DNA of 38,368 nucleotides from the NCBI RefSeq assembly GCF_001665235.1, contig NZ_LZSC01000017.1:1-38368 (forward strand). Direction: 5' to 3'. The position numbers and the translations under genes were made by a program. The stretch comes from Mycobacterium sp. 1100029.7 (GTDB taxonomy: Bacteria > Actinomycetota > Actinomycetes > Mycobacteriales > Mycobacteriaceae). Position 1 is the stretch's first letter, and each line of letters begins with the position of its first letter. This document shows, in pieces, positions 7,632 to 16,622 of the stretch. The notes below the pieces were generated by a model. The model saw nothing but the letters and a program-made list of their open reading frames with translations, did not search any database and had not been told where the DNA came from.

Positions 7632-8996
7632 ATGACGGGCGACAACGTACTGATCGTGCACTGGCACGACCTCGGACGCCAGCTCGGCGTCTACGGTCAC
7701 CCGGATGTGTCCAGCCCACGATTGGACCAGCTTGCCGCCGAAAGCATTCTGTTCACCCGGGCCCACGCCACCGCACCGCTATGCACACCGTCGCGCGGAT
7801 CCTTGTTCACCGGCCGCTACCCGCAGAGCAACGGGCTCGTCGGATTGGCCCACCACGGTTGGGAATACCGCAGCGGCGTGCAGACGCTGCCCCAAATTCT
7901 GGCCGAATCCGGCTGGTATTCAGCACTTTTCGGCATGCAGCACGAGACGTCCTACCCGAAACGCTTGGGCTTCGACGAATTCGACGTGTCGAACTCCTAT
8001 TGCGACTACGTGGTGGAGCGGGTCGACGCCTGGCTACGCGAAGACGCCCCGGAACGCAGCGGCCAGCCGTTCCTGTTGACCGCGGGATTCTTCGAAACCC
8101 ACCGCCCGTACCCGCGGGACCGCTACGAGCCGGCCGACAGTGCGGCCGTGGATCTGCCCGACTATCTGCCCGACACCCCGGAGGTGCGCGGTGACCTCGC
8201 CGAGTTTTACGGCGCCATCACCACCGCCGACGCCGCGGTCGGCCGCATTATGGACACGCTGATCGAAACCGGCCTGGACACCAGCACGTGGGTGGTGTTC
8301 TTCACCGATCACGGTCCGGCTTTCCCGCGCGCCAAATCCACCTTGTACGACGCCGGAACGGGCATCGCCCTGCTTATTCGTCCGCCGACCGGCCGGGCCG
8401 CCGCGCCGCCGCGGGTCTACGACGAGTTGTTCAGCGGCGTCGACCTGGTGCCGACGCTGCTGGAGCTGCTGGGTCTGCGGGTGCCGACAGACATCGAAGG
8501 CGTGTCACACGCGCATGCCCTGCTCGCTGCGGATACCGCGGCCGATCCGGTGCGCGAGCAGGTGTACACGATGAAGACCTACCACGATTCCTTCGATCCG
8601 ATTCGGGCCATCCGTACCAAGGAATACAGCTACATCGAGAACTACGTACCGCGCCCGCTGTTGGACCTGCCCTTCGACATCGAAGCGAGTCCGTCGGGTA
8701 TGGCGGTCGCGCCGTTGGTGACCTCGCCTCGCCCCGAGCGCGAACTCTACGATCTGCGCACCGATCCCACCGAGACCACCAACCTGTTGGCCAACGGCGA
8801 CTCCCGCATGGACGCGGTTGCGGCGGATCTTGCTGTTCGACTTAATGATTGGCGACAGCGCACCGGCGACGTCATTCCGTCGGATTTCGCCGGCACCCGG
8901 ATCGCCCAGCGCTATACCGAAACGTATCTGCAGATCCACCACACCACACCGACGAGCCGGTCGGCGATCGCTGCCGACCGCGGCGTCGAGGAGTAA
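7632..8996 (+). CDS. type I sulfatase (Rv0296c-like)
   Basis: A 454-aa alkaline-phosphatase-superfamily sulfatase. The formylglycine signature C-T-P-S-R-G lies at Cys51-Gly56 (APLCTPSRGSLFTGRYP), so a maturase would convert Cys51 to formylglycine. A late metal-binding motif FFTDHG is near residue 220 and HETSYPKR follows the core. The usual N-terminal DD metal pair is replaced by WHDLGRQLGVYG, as in this subfamily. No signal peptide, so a cytoplasmic sulfate ester such as a sulfolipid or aryl sulfate is the likely substrate class. ATG at 7632 with GAGG spaced about 5 nt upstream; an in-frame GTG at 7623 is an alternative. It converges on tam with a 12-bp gap. Confidence 0.88.
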   Translation: MTGDNVLIVHWHDLGRQLGVYGHPDVSSPRLDQLAAESILFTRAHATAPLCTPSRGSLFTGRYPQSNGLVGLAHHGWEYRSGVQTLPQILAESGWYSALFGMQHETSYPKRLGFDEFDVSNSYCDYVVERVDAWLREDAPERSGQPFLLTAGFFETHRPYPRDRYEPADSAAVDLPDYLPDTPEVRGDLAEFYGAITTADAAVGRIMDTLIETGLDTSTWVVFFTDHGPAFPRAKSTLYDAGTGIALLIRPPTGRAAAPPRVYDELFSGVDLVPTLLELLGLRVPTDIEGVSHAHALLAADTAADPVREQVYTMKTYHDSFDPIRAIRTKEYSYIENYVPRPLLDLPFDIEASPSGMAVAPLVTSPRPERELYDLRTDPTETTNLLANGDSRMDAVAADLAVRLNDWRQRTGDVIPSDFAGTRIAQRYTETYLQIHHTTPTSRSAIAADRGVEE

Positions 8997-9008
8997 AGCG
9001 GTTTGCGG

Positions 9009-9794
9009 CTATCCGCCGCTGCGGTCGGTACCGCCCACCTCGGCCACGATGAACACCCGGCGGAACGGGAAAATCGTTGTGCCGTCGGCCCGGGCCGGAT
9101 ACGCGTCGTCCAGCAGCGGGATCAGCTCCTGGCGGAACTGCTCCCAGCCCTCGGCGTCGAGCCGCTCGCGCACCGGAACCAGCGCGGTACCGGTGATCCA
9201 TTCCAGCACCGGATGTTCCCCGGTCAGCTGGTGCAGATAGGTCGTCTCCCAGGCGTCGACCTTGCAGCCCGCGTCCATCAGCAGGTTGGCGTAATGCGCC
9301 GGTGGCTGGACCACCGCGCCGACCCGAAAAGGCACGTCGCGCAACGTCTTTGCGTAGTGTTCACGGCGCGCCACCGCTCGCACTGCGGCATGCGACGGGG
9401 TTTCGAAGTTGCCAGGGATCTGAACGGCGATCCAGGACCCCGCCGGTAACTGGCCGGCCCATCCGACCAGCAGGTCGGAGTGATCGGTGACCCAGTGCAG
9501 GGCCGCGTTGCTGACCACCACATCGGTGTCGGGTTTCGGCTTCCAATCACGCAAGTCGCTGACGGATGCGTCGATCCCGCGTTCCCGGGCCGCCGCGACC
9601 ATCTCCGGCGAGGTGTCCATCGCCTCGATGACCGCGCCCGGCCAGCGCTTTTCCAAGTACTTCGTCAGGTTGCCCGGCCCGCAGCCCAAGTCGACCACCC
9701 GCCGCGCCCGCTCGGCGCCCACCCGCGACAGCAAGTCGTAGAACGGGCGGCTTCGGTGGTCGGCGAACGCCAGGTAGACGTCGGGATCCCACAT
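9009..9794 (-). CDS. tam: trans-aconitate 2-methyltransferase
   Basis: A 261-aa class I SAM-dependent methyltransferase, the length I recall for Rv0294. SAM motif [11 protein letters not shown] is near residues 33-42, the acidic loop EAMDTSPEM follows, and [12 protein letters not shown] is the Tam-type motif after strand 4. Tam methylates trans-aconitate, a spontaneous aconitase inhibitor, to its monomethyl ester in the cytosol. The start at 9794 is supported by a strong ribosome-binding site (AGGAGG, 7 nt upstream); the upstream TTG/ATC-type extension is not needed. Divergent from the hydrolase gene across 155 bp and convergent with the sulfatase. Confidence 0.9.
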   Translation of the reverse strand: MWDPDVYLAFADHRSRPFYDLLSRVGAERARRVVDLGCGPGNLTKYLEKRWPGAVIEAMDTSPEMVAAARERGIDASVSDLRDWKPKPDTDVVVSNAALHWVTDHSDLLVGWAGQLPAGSWIAVQIPGNFETPSHAAVRAVARREHYAKTLRDVPFRVGAVVQPPAHYANLLMDAGCKVDAWETTYLHQLTGEHPVLEWITGTALVPVRERLDAEGWEQFRQELIPLLDDAYPARADGTTIFPFRRVFIVAEVGGTDRSGG

Positions 9795-9949
9795 GTCGGT
9801 CCTCCTGATCACACCGGCGCTGGTCGGTCATCTAGACCAAACCGTATTACCGCATGGCACTCCCGCGCTTGGTTAGTGGCCCCGGAAACTGCACCGGAAC
9901 GCGGCAAACGCCCTGGATCCGCCGATCCGGCGGGATAACATCGGCACTC

Positions 9950-11152
9950 GTGGCGTCCGACACCGATCCCATCGATCCGCCGGTTCCGCTTCCCGATGTC
10001 CCCGGTGCCGATGTCCCCTCCGGCGCCGAGGGATTGCCCCCGCTTTCGGCGTTGACGCCACGCGAACGCCGGGTGATCGCGGCGTCGGCCGCCGGGGACA
10101 TCGCGCTGCGCACCTGGGTCTCGTCGCTGCTGGCCGTGACGGCGGCGCCGGCCGTCGTGGCCACCTCGTTGCGACACGGCAATTCCGGCGCCGAGCGCGA
10201 CAACCTGAACTTCTATGCCGAGTTGGCGGCCGGACATGACCCGGCGACGTCGTTTCCCGCTCCGACCGAAGTGCCCCGGGTTTCGTCACGGCCGGCGGGA
10301 CCGCTCGCAAACTGGACCGCGCACGGCACGGTCCACAACATCTCGTTTCCCAGCTCCTACACCGCGATCAACCCCGCCATGCGGGATCGATGGAATGCCT
10401 GGGGCTCCAACAACATCGTGCACGCCCAGCACTGGCGCCACGACGACGGACCGCGCCCCACCCTCTGCGTCATCCACGGCTTCATGGGGTCGTCGTATCT
10501 GGCGAACGGACGGTTCTTCTCGATGCCGTGGTACTTCCGCGCCGGTTACGACGTGGTGTTGTACACGTTGCCTTTTCATGGCCGGCGGGCCGAGAAGTAT
10601 TCGCCTTTCAGCGGTTTCGGCTACTTCGCCGGCGGAATGAGTGGCTTCGCGGAATCGATGGCCCAGGCCGTGCATGACTTCCGGTCCATCGTCGACTATT
10701 TGCAGCACACCGGGGTCGAGCGGATCGCGCTCACCGGCCTTTCCCTGGGCGGCTACACCTCCGCCCTGCTGGGGTCGGTCGACGACCGGCTCGAGGCCGT
10801 CATCCCCAACTGCCCAGTCGTCACGCCGTCGACGATGTTCGACCAGTGGTTCCCCGCCAACAAGCTGGTGGGCCTGGGTCTGCAGTTGTCCGACATCAGC
10901 CGCGAAGACCTCAAAGCCGGGCTGGCCTACCACTGCCCGCTCAACTACCAGCCGCGGCTACCCAAGCAGCGCAGAATGATCATCACCGGCCTCGGCGATC
11001 GGATGGCACCACCGGGACAAGCCGAAATGCTGTGGGAGCATTGGGATCGTTGCACGATGCACTGGTTCCCCGGCAGTCACGTGCTGCACATCAGCCAATT
11101 GGACTATCTGCGCCGGATGACCGGTTTCCTGCACGACTTCATGCTGGGCTAG
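9950..11152 (+). CDS. alpha/beta hydrolase (Rv0293c-like)
   Basis: A 400-aa alpha/beta hydrolase, the length I recall for Rv0293c. Elements in order: a possible membrane-associating hydrophobic stretch at about residues 55-75, the oxyanion-hole region CVIHGFMGSS (173-182), nucleophile elbow GLSLGG with Ser265, Asp350 in GLGDRMAPP, and His377 or His380 in GSHVLH. Lipase or esterase activity is expected; substrate unknown. The start is taken as GTG at 9950, which gives the family length; an in-frame ATG at 9854 would add 32 residues and crowd the tam promoter. Its last 14 bp overlap the 3' end of eccE3 on the other strand. Confidence 0.85.
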   Translation: MASDTDPIDPPVPLPDVPGADVPSGAEGLPPLSALTPRERRVIAASAAGDIALRTWVSSLLAVTAAPAVVATSLRHGNSGAERDNLNFYAELAAGHDPATSFPAPTEVPRVSSRPAGPLANWTAHGTVHNISFPSSYTAINPAMRDRWNAWGSNNIVHAQHWRHDDGPRPTLCVIHGFMGSSYLANGRFFSMPWYFRAGYDVVLYTLPFHGRRAEKYSPFSGFGYFAGGMSGFAESMAQAVHDFRSIVDYLQHTGVERIALTGLSLGGYTSALLGSVDDRLEAVIPNCPVVTPSTMFDQWFPANKLVGLGLQLSDISREDLKAGLAYHCPLNYQPRLPKQRRMIITGLGDRMAPPGQAEMLWEHWDRCTMHWFPGSHVLHISQLDYLRRMTGFLHDFMLG

Positions 11153-12149
11153 GTGCCTCGGTCCGCACCGCACGATGCGCCCCCGTCACCGGCGTCGGCC
11201 AGTCCAGGCTCGCCAGCAGGCCGGCGGGCGCCTCGGTGTGGCCATCAAGCCGTTGCGTGGACAACAGGTCCAGCGCGGCCAGCGCGGGCCCCTGGTTGCC
11301 GCGCTGCGGGATCAGCCCCGCCACCGGCAGCGCCAGCTCCGGCGGGGCGTCGGTGAGGAAGGCGCAGGCGGCCGCGATCGTGTTCCGGTCACCCGAGGAA
11401 GGGCCCGCGATCTCGATCGCCGTGCACGTTTCGCGAGCCGAATGCGACCGGATGGCCTCCAACGTCTCGGGCAGCCCTGAGTCGACCGCGATCTGGTATG
11501 CCGCAACATAATCGGAGGTGCCGCGTTGCACCGCGCGCCAGCTCTCGCGGGCATTGGCGGTCAGCCAGCGGGGCACGTCGTCGGCGGCGACCACTGTGGC
11601 TTCCCAACCGATCTCGCGCAGATGATCGGCAAGCCGCCGCGCCGCCACTTCGGCGGTCTCGTATAGCGGGATGCGCGACGAGCGCGCCTGCAGTGCCGCC
11701 AGGTTCTCGGCGGCCGACACCGTGATTCCGATCCAGGTTTCCCGTCGCGAGGTGTCGGATGCGTTGTCGCGGCTGGTGATCCGGACCTTGTCGGCGCGGA
11801 TGCCGTAGCGGTCCAGGTAGCTTGCGATCAACTCGAGCGGGAACACCGCGTCGTCGGCGGTGGACGGGCCGATCCGCACCAGCGCGGTTGCCTTTGCGGC
11901 AACTGCGGATTCGGCGCCGGGCTCACTGGTGGGGTGGGACCGCCGGCCCATGATCGCCAGCCGGCGGCGCAGGATCGTCGTGAAGTGCAGTCCGCGCCAC
12001 CAGCCGAACAGCACGATCACGGCGACGACCGCGATGCCGATCAGCCAGTAGTCGCGTGCCGAGTGCCACGGGTAGGCCAGCACCGCGGGCACAATCGCCA
12101 AGGCCGCCAAAGCGATTCGGGCGCTCCCCGGAGTCGGGATCTTGCTCAC
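11139..12149 (-). CDS. eccE3: ESX-3 membrane component EccE3
   Basis: A 336-aa protein with two membrane spans near the N-terminus (about residues 12-28 and 38-55, LIGIAVVAVIVLFGWW), followed by a long cytosolic or periplasmic domain with the family stretch TWIGITVSAAENLAALQ. EccE sits on the outside of the ESX membrane complex and stabilises it together with MycP. The GTG start at 12147-12149 overlaps the mycP3 stop by 4 nt (GTGA), typical of translational coupling. It is the last gene of the ESX-3 operon; its stop overlaps the convergent hydrolase gene by 14 bp, so transcripts from both sides collide here. Confidence 0.93.
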   Translation of the reverse strand: MSKIPTPGSARIALAALAIVPAVLAYPWHSARDYWLIGIAVVAVIVLFGWWRGLHFTTILRRRLAIMGRRSHPTSEPGAESAVAAKATALVRIGPSTADDAVFPLELIASYLDRYGIRADKVRITSRDNASDTSRRETWIGITVSAAENLAALQARSSRIPLYETAEVAARRLADHLREIGWEATVVAADDVPRWLTANARESWRAVQRGTSDYVAAYQIAVDSGLPETLEAIRSHSARETCTAIEIAGPSSGDRNTIAAACAFLTDAPPELALPVAGLIPQRGNQGPALAALDLLSTQRLDGHTEAPAGLLASLDWPTPVTGAHRAVRTEAPSPA

Positions 12150-13555
12150 GAGGTGGTCTCCTTCCGTCGGCGCGCCGCGATAGTGGCCGCGGCAGCAACA
12201 GCCGCGACCAGCACTGCCAGCGCGGCAGTCCCGACGAACGCGACGGTTCGCGGGGTGGTGTCTTTCGGCGCCGGTGCCGGAGGCACGGCGACGGGTTTGG
12301 CCGGAGTTCCGGCCGGTCCGCTGCTGGCGGGCAGTTCCCAGGTCAGGGCCGCCAGCGCGTCGATGCTGCCGGAGCCGACAAGATTCGACGGCGCCCGGGC
12401 GCCGTTGTGTGCGGTCGCGGTGATCCGGCGCACCACCTCGGTGGCGGGCAGGTTCGGGTACTTGCTGCGCACCAGGGCCGCGACGCCCGCCACGTAGCCG
12501 GCCGCATAGCTGGTGCCACTCAGCGCGGACAATTGCTGATGGTCGTCGGGCAGACCGTTGGCCAGTCCGCCGCCGTCGCGATTGCTCACCGACACGATCT
12601 TTTCGCCCGGGGCGGCGATGCCCACCCAGGGACCGGACATGGTGAATTTCGACGGCTGCCCATCTGAAGTCAGCGACGCCGCCGACAGCACATACGGCTG
12701 CCACCACGACGGAGTGGAGACCGAGGTGACTCCGGCCCAGTTCCGCGCGTCGCCCGGATTGCCGAGATCGGTGAGCGGGTTTGCCTCACAGGACATTCCG
12801 CCACCCAACGAGCCGGCCGATCCGGTATTGCCCGCCGCGGCCACGATCACCGCGTCCTTGTCCACTGCGGCGAAGCGGATGGCCGCGCCCAGCGCGGCCT
12901 GATCGACGGGACGGTCGGCGGGCACACAGGTGACCTCGGAGATGTCGATCACCCGGGCGCCGAGGTCGGCGGCGTGCACGATCGCACGGGCCAGCGTCGC
13001 GACCTCCTGAGACACCCGCGCCGCCATCGGATCGCCACCGGGGCTGCGCGGGGAGAACTTGGCCGACGCGGTGCGGACCGACAACACCCGCGCCGCGGGT
13101 GCGACGCCGGAGAAACCGTCGTCGGCGGACGGTTGGCCGGCGATGAGGCCCGCGACCAGCGTTCCGTGCCCGTCGCAGTCGGTCAGGCCGTCGGTCGTCT
13201 CCACGAAATCGCCGCCCGGATCAACGTTGGGCAACCGCGGGCTCGGCCGTACACCGCTGTCAAGCACCGCCACCACCTGACCCTCGCCGCGAGAAAACTG
13301 CCATGCCGCAGCAAGATTGAGTGCTCCTTGGCTGGGCGTCACCGCGGCGGGATCGCTTCCTGGGATGACGCCCGAGGTGCTACAGGGTCCGCGCTGCTCC
13401 ATCGGCTGCACCGGTCCCGCCGCTCCGCTGGGCGGTTGCGCACCGGGGTCGACCACCGGCTGGGTGATCGCGGACGCCGACGGAGATGCCCACGGCGCAA
13501 CGGCTTGGGAGAACACCAAAGCCGCTGTGAGGCAGGCGAATCCGACACGGATCAT
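12146..13555 (-). CDS. mycP3: mycosin-3, subtilisin-like serine protease
   Basis: About 469 aa. Signal peptide at residues 1-28 (MIRVGFACLTAALVF, then SPSASA), then an S8 protease domain with the intact triad: Asp99 in VVAVLDSG, His130 in DCDGHGT, Ser349 in SGTSYAAG, and oxyanion Asn243 in AAAGNTG. A Pro-rich linker (about 412-430) leads to a C-terminal membrane anchor at about 436-460 and a basic cytosolic end. Mycosins are anchored on the periplasmic face and are needed for stability and secretion of their ESX complex, partly independent of proteolysis. ATG at 13555 overlaps the eccD3 stop by 4 nt, and the 3' end overlaps eccE3. Confidence 0.95.
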   Translation of the reverse strand: MIRVGFACLTAALVFSQAVAPWASPSASAITQPVVDPGAQPPSGAAGPVQPMEQRGPCSTSGVIPGSDPAAVTPSQGALNLAAAWQFSRGEGQVVAVLDSGVRPSPRLPNVDPGGDFVETTDGLTDCDGHGTLVAGLIAGQPSADDGFSGVAPAARVLSVRTASAKFSPRSPGGDPMAARVSQEVATLARAIVHAADLGARVIDISEVTCVPADRPVDQAALGAAIRFAAVDKDAVIVAAAGNTGSAGSLGGGMSCEANPLTDLGNPGDARNWAGVTSVSTPSWWQPYVLSAASLTSDGQPSKFTMSGPWVGIAAPGEKIVSVSNRDGGGLANGLPDDHQQLSALSGTSYAAGYVAGVAALVRSKYPNLPATEVVRRITATAHNGARAPSNLVGSGSIDALAALTWELPASSGPAGTPAKPVAVPPAPAPKDTTPRTVAFVGTAALAVLVAAVAAAATIAARRRKETTS

Positions 13556-14985
13556 CGATTGAGCACCCAGGCGAACAGTCCGACCAGGTAGGCGATGACC
13601 GGAATCAGCGAAGCGTCCAGGCCGGCCGCGACGAAGCCCAGCAACCGGCGTACCGGCAGTGAGTAGGTCTCCGGCGAGGCGATGCTGGGGTTCAGCGCGA
13701 CCACGGCCCACGCCACTACCAGCACGACGAGCACCGCCGCCGCGACGAGCCCCGCGACAAAGCGTCCGGTCGAGGCGTAGTACACCAGCAAGACACCGGC
13801 GACCAGGTACGGCTGGGCCAACAGCCACGCCTTGCAGGCGGCCGAATCCCACACGCGGGCACGCAGTACGGTGGTGGCGGCGGTCGCGGCGACCACATAC
13901 CAGCCCCAGCCGCTCAACGACTCGGGGCGCAGCGCGATCGCCACAGAGCCCAGGACTGACAGCAGCACGGCGCCGGCGATGAAACCGCTCTGATGGGCGT
14001 CTCCGACGCGCACCCGCCGCGGCAGATCCTCGAGCACCCGCAGCTCCGGCGCCGCGGGAGTGGGGTCACCCGGAGCCGGGATGACCGGCAGCGGGAACCG
14101 CGCCCAGAGCGCGGAAAGCTGCGCCGCCTCGATGGTCACCAGCAAAGACATCACGATCAGCCCGGCGCCGATGGTGAGAATCGGCAGCTGCCAGAGCAAT
14201 TCGGCACCAGCTGCGAGCAGCACGCCGACCCCGACGACGGCGGTCGCGGTGAAGAACCCGACGATGCGTTCTCGCTCGGCGCTCGGCACGAGTAACACGA
14301 TCAGCGACCATGCGGTCACGCCGGCCGCGGCCAACACTAGTTGTGCCGCACCGAATTTCCCGGGTACCGCCAATGCCAGCGCGGCAGCAACAGGTACCAG
14401 CGCCGCCATCGACAGCGCGGCCCCGGTGCGCTCGGAACGCAGCGTGACGAACAGGCCGGCGACGGCCGCCACCGCAGCGATCACGCTGACCGCGACCAGT
14501 CCGCCCAGCGCGCCGGTGGTCACCCGGTAGGTGACGGCCAGGCCGGTCGCCAGGAAGGCCACGACAATCGCGGCGGCCAGCGCGCCACGCTGAATCTGCG
14601 CAATGCCCCAGGGGTTACGTCGCGACGTGGAGAAGATCATCGCGGCGTCGGCGATGTCCTCGACGATGCCAGGCGCAGCCGGACCAGCCGGAACAGGTTG
14701 CAGGGCAAGCAGATCCCCGTCGACCACACCGACGGTGTCCAGGCTGGCATCCAGGCTGAACGGCGCTCCCCCAATCGGCGCCAGACTCAGCTGGGAAACA
14801 GCGCCGTTGCGTGCCGCGACCTCGGGGTCGCCACCATCGCCGTTCTGAGCGGTCGGGACCACCAAACGCTGTACCGCGGGCAGGATTTCGCGCAGCGGAA
14901 GCTCGGCGGGCAGGGCAATTTCTGTCAGCCTGCTGTGCGCGAGGATGGCCACGCGAACGATGGGCATGACGGCGCCGGAGGTCAC
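13552..14985 (-). CDS. eccD3: ESX-3 polytopic membrane channel subunit EccD3
   Basis: A 477-aa protein with an N-terminal ubiquitin-like cytosolic domain (about residues 7-100, RVAILAHSRLTEIALP) and about eleven membrane spans from residue 130 to the end, finishing FAWVLNR. EccD dimers form the large inner membrane cavity of the type VII complex. The conserved cytosolic loop FPLPVIPAPGDPTP lies between spans near residue 300. Start is GTG at 14985 (MTSGAVMPIV); the internal ATG at 14967 (MPIVRV) is a possible alternative. It is 66 bp downstream of espG3 and overlaps mycP3 by 4 nt. Confidence 0.95.
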   Translation of the reverse strand: MTSGAVMPIVRVAILAHSRLTEIALPAELPLREILPAVQRLVVPTAQNGDGGDPEVAARNGAVSQLSLAPIGGAPFSLDASLDTVGVVDGDLLALQPVPAGPAAPGIVEDIADAAMIFSTSRRNPWGIAQIQRGALAAAIVVAFLATGLAVTYRVTTGALGGLVAVSVIAAVAAVAGLFVTLRSERTGAALSMAALVPVAAALALAVPGKFGAAQLVLAAAGVTAWSLIVLLVPSAERERIVGFFTATAVVGVGVLLAAGAELLWQLPILTIGAGLIVMSLLVTIEAAQLSALWARFPLPVIPAPGDPTPAAPELRVLEDLPRRVRVGDAHQSGFIAGAVLLSVLGSVAIALRPESLSGWGWYVVAATAATTVLRARVWDSAACKAWLLAQPYLVAGVLLVYYASTGRFVAGLVAAAVLVVLVVAWAVVALNPSIASPETYSLPVRRLLGFVAAGLDASLIPVIAYLVGLFAWVLNR

Positions 14986-15051
14986 CGGACCCTCGAATTG
15001 AACTGGGGCCGTTCCTGGGACATCGTGTTCTCTCTCTATCTGGTTGTGGTG

Positions 15052-15942
15052 TTACGCGTATTGGTTGGAAAGATCCCGGGACAGCCGCTGGTTGGGGAAC
15101 CAGTGGCCGTCGGGCAGGCAGGCGGTCAGATTCTCGATCGCGACGGCGATCGAGAATGGGGTTCCGGGCGCGAAGGTCGAGACCCATTCGCCGTCGAACG
15201 CGCGGGACGGGCTGACCAGGATCCGTCCCGCGGCAGTGTCGACGATGCTCACCCCGACTTCGGTGGTGGCGTGCTGCCCGTCGCGATGGCAGCCCGCGAC
15301 GATTTCGACGTAGCTGCGCGAACCCGTGAACACGGATTCCACCACTCTGCGGGCCGACTCCGGAATCCCCAGGTAGTCAAGGACTTCCGGCAACGGCGCA
15401 CCGGAGCGCAGCCGCTCGTCTGCTCGCGCACCGACCCGTGCGGGCATACTGAACTCCGCGAATTGCGCCGGTGGCCGCTGCGCCAGCCCAACCCCGAGCA
15501 CCGGTACCAGCGCTCGGGGGTCGTCGATGTTCATCGCGGTGAACGTCACCAATTGCGCGTTACGCAGCGCGACGACGGTCACGGAAGGCTTGCCGTTGGT
15601 CCCGGCGCGCCGCGCGACAATGCCGCGCAGCAACTCGCCGGAACCGCTGGCCGCGCCGGAGCCCACGTAGCGCAGATCGAGCCATTGGTCGGGAAAACAC
15701 ACCACTTTGATCCAAGCGGCGACCGCCGGGTTCACTCTTCCCGTTTCGGACCCGTCGGGCGATATCAGACCCATTCGGGTCAGCTCGTCCTTCTGCTCTC
15801 GGAAGAACGAGGCGCGCTCCGCGGCATCGCGATAGGGCGTCGTGATCGCCAGAACCCATGGGAAGCTGCCCGCTCCAATGGTTTCGGCGATGAACCACGC
15901 GTTCTCGACCGTCAGCTCGACGGCATTGGGCTCCGCACTCAT
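15052..15942 (-). CDS. espG3: ESX-3 PE/PPE chaperone EspG3
   Basis: A 296-aa cytosolic chaperone. It starts [17 protein letters not shown] and keeps EspG3-family stretches [39 protein letters not shown] (as two parts), and [13 protein letters not shown] near the C-terminus. EspG3 binds the tip of ESX-3 PPE proteins in PE-PPE heterodimers, keeping them soluble and specific for ESX-3. Likely clients here are PE5-PPE4 and perhaps the two nearby PPE proteins. ATG at 15942 lies 10 bp after the esxH stop. No signal peptide, as expected. Confidence 0.94.
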   Translation of the reverse strand: MSAEPNAVELTVENAWFIAETIGAGSFPWVLAITTPYRDAAERASFFREQKDELTRMGLISPDGSETGRVNPAVAAWIKVVCFPDQWLDLRYVGSGAASGSGELLRGIVARRAGTNGKPSVTVVALRNAQLVTFTAMNIDDPRALVPVLGVGLAQRPPAQFAEFSMPARVGARADERLRSGAPLPEVLDYLGIPESARRVVESVFTGSRSYVEIVAGCHRDGQHATTEVGVSIVDTAAGRILVSPSRAFDGEWVSTFAPGTPFSIAVAIENLTACLPDGHWFPNQRLSRDLSNQYA

Positions 15943-15952
15943 CAGGGAAGGA

Positions 15953-16243
15953 CTAGCCGCCCCACTTGGCGGCCTCGGCCGTGTCGCGGGCGAACATGGC
16001 CAGGGTGTTGTTCTCGTGCGTGCTGGCCATCGCCTGGTAGGAACGCACCAGCGCTTCCATGGCCTGGTTCCACTGGGCCTGCCACACCTGGTAGGTCATA
16101 CCGGTGTCACCCTGCCAGGCGTTCTGCAGCGCGGCCTGCTCGGTGGCGATATCTGCACCCAGCCCCTGCATCGTGCCGGCGTATCCCGACATGTCGGCGG
16201 CGTGGCTGAGCATCGCCGGGTAGTTGTACATGATTTGCGACAT
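15953..16243 (-). CDS. esxH: WXG100 secreted protein EsxH (TB10.4-like)
   Basis: A 96-aa helical-hairpin protein starting [19 protein letters not shown], with the WXG turn as Trp-Gln-Gly (QNAWQGDTG) near residue 43. It pairs with EsxG and is the main substrate of ESX-3; in M. tuberculosis the pair also targets host ESCRT and carries a zinc site on EsxH. ATG at 16243 is preceded by AAAGGACTTGTG, a good ribosome-binding site. It lies 31 bp after esxG and 10 bp before espG3. Length and sequence are standard for the family. Confidence 0.97.
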   Translation of the reverse strand: MSQIMYNYPAMLSHAADMSGYAGTMQGLGADIATEQAALQNAWQGDTGMTYQVWQAQWNQAMEALVRSYQAMASTHENNTLAMFARDTAEAAKWGG

Positions 16244-16274
16244 CACAAGTCCTTTCGCGGTAGTTGGTGGCGGC

Positions 16275-16568
16275 TCAGAAGGAGGTGTAGCCGGACGCGG
16301 CCGCGGCGTCGGCGGCCACATAGGTGCCCGCTGCATCACCGAGGTTGGCCTGGGCGATGTCCAGCAGGGTGTTGACCCGCGCGGCCATCTCCACGAACCG
16401 GGCGTGCGCTGCCTGGAACGCCGCCGACGCCTCACCCTGGTGGAAAGCCTGGGCAGCCATCGCTTCCTGCTCGGCACCCTGGATGGTGCTGCGCATCAAC
16501 GCGGCCTTGGCGCTGAACGCCGACTGCGAGGCCACCAACTGTGGGATGTGTGCATCAAGAAGACTCAT
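16275..16568 (-). CDS. esxG: WXG100-family secreted protein EsxG
   Basis: A 97-aa protein starting [19 protein letters not shown], partner of EsxH. The turn between its two helices reads HQGEASAAF, a variant without Trp as is usual for EsxG. The C-terminal end [12 protein letters not shown] includes the position of the YxxxD/E-like export signal region. Forms a 1:1 complex with EsxH before export by ESX-3. ATG at 16568; 54 bp separate it from PPE4 upstream. Confidence 0.97.
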   Translation of the reverse strand: MSLLDAHIPQLVASQSAFSAKAALMRSTIQGAEQEAMAAQAFHQGEASAAFQAAHARFVEMAARVNTLLDIAQANLGDAAGTYVAADAAAASGYTSF

Positions 16569-16622
16569 AACGCTTCCTTTCTCTGTTGCTTCAAACGATT
16601 TGGGCTGTTGGCTGATACGTGG

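Noticed and set aside
12146..13852. A longer mycP3 (568 aa)
   Set aside because: The extra N-terminal residues overlap eccD3 in another frame; the ATG at 13555 begins a proper signal peptide and overlaps the eccD3 stop as in other ESX operons.
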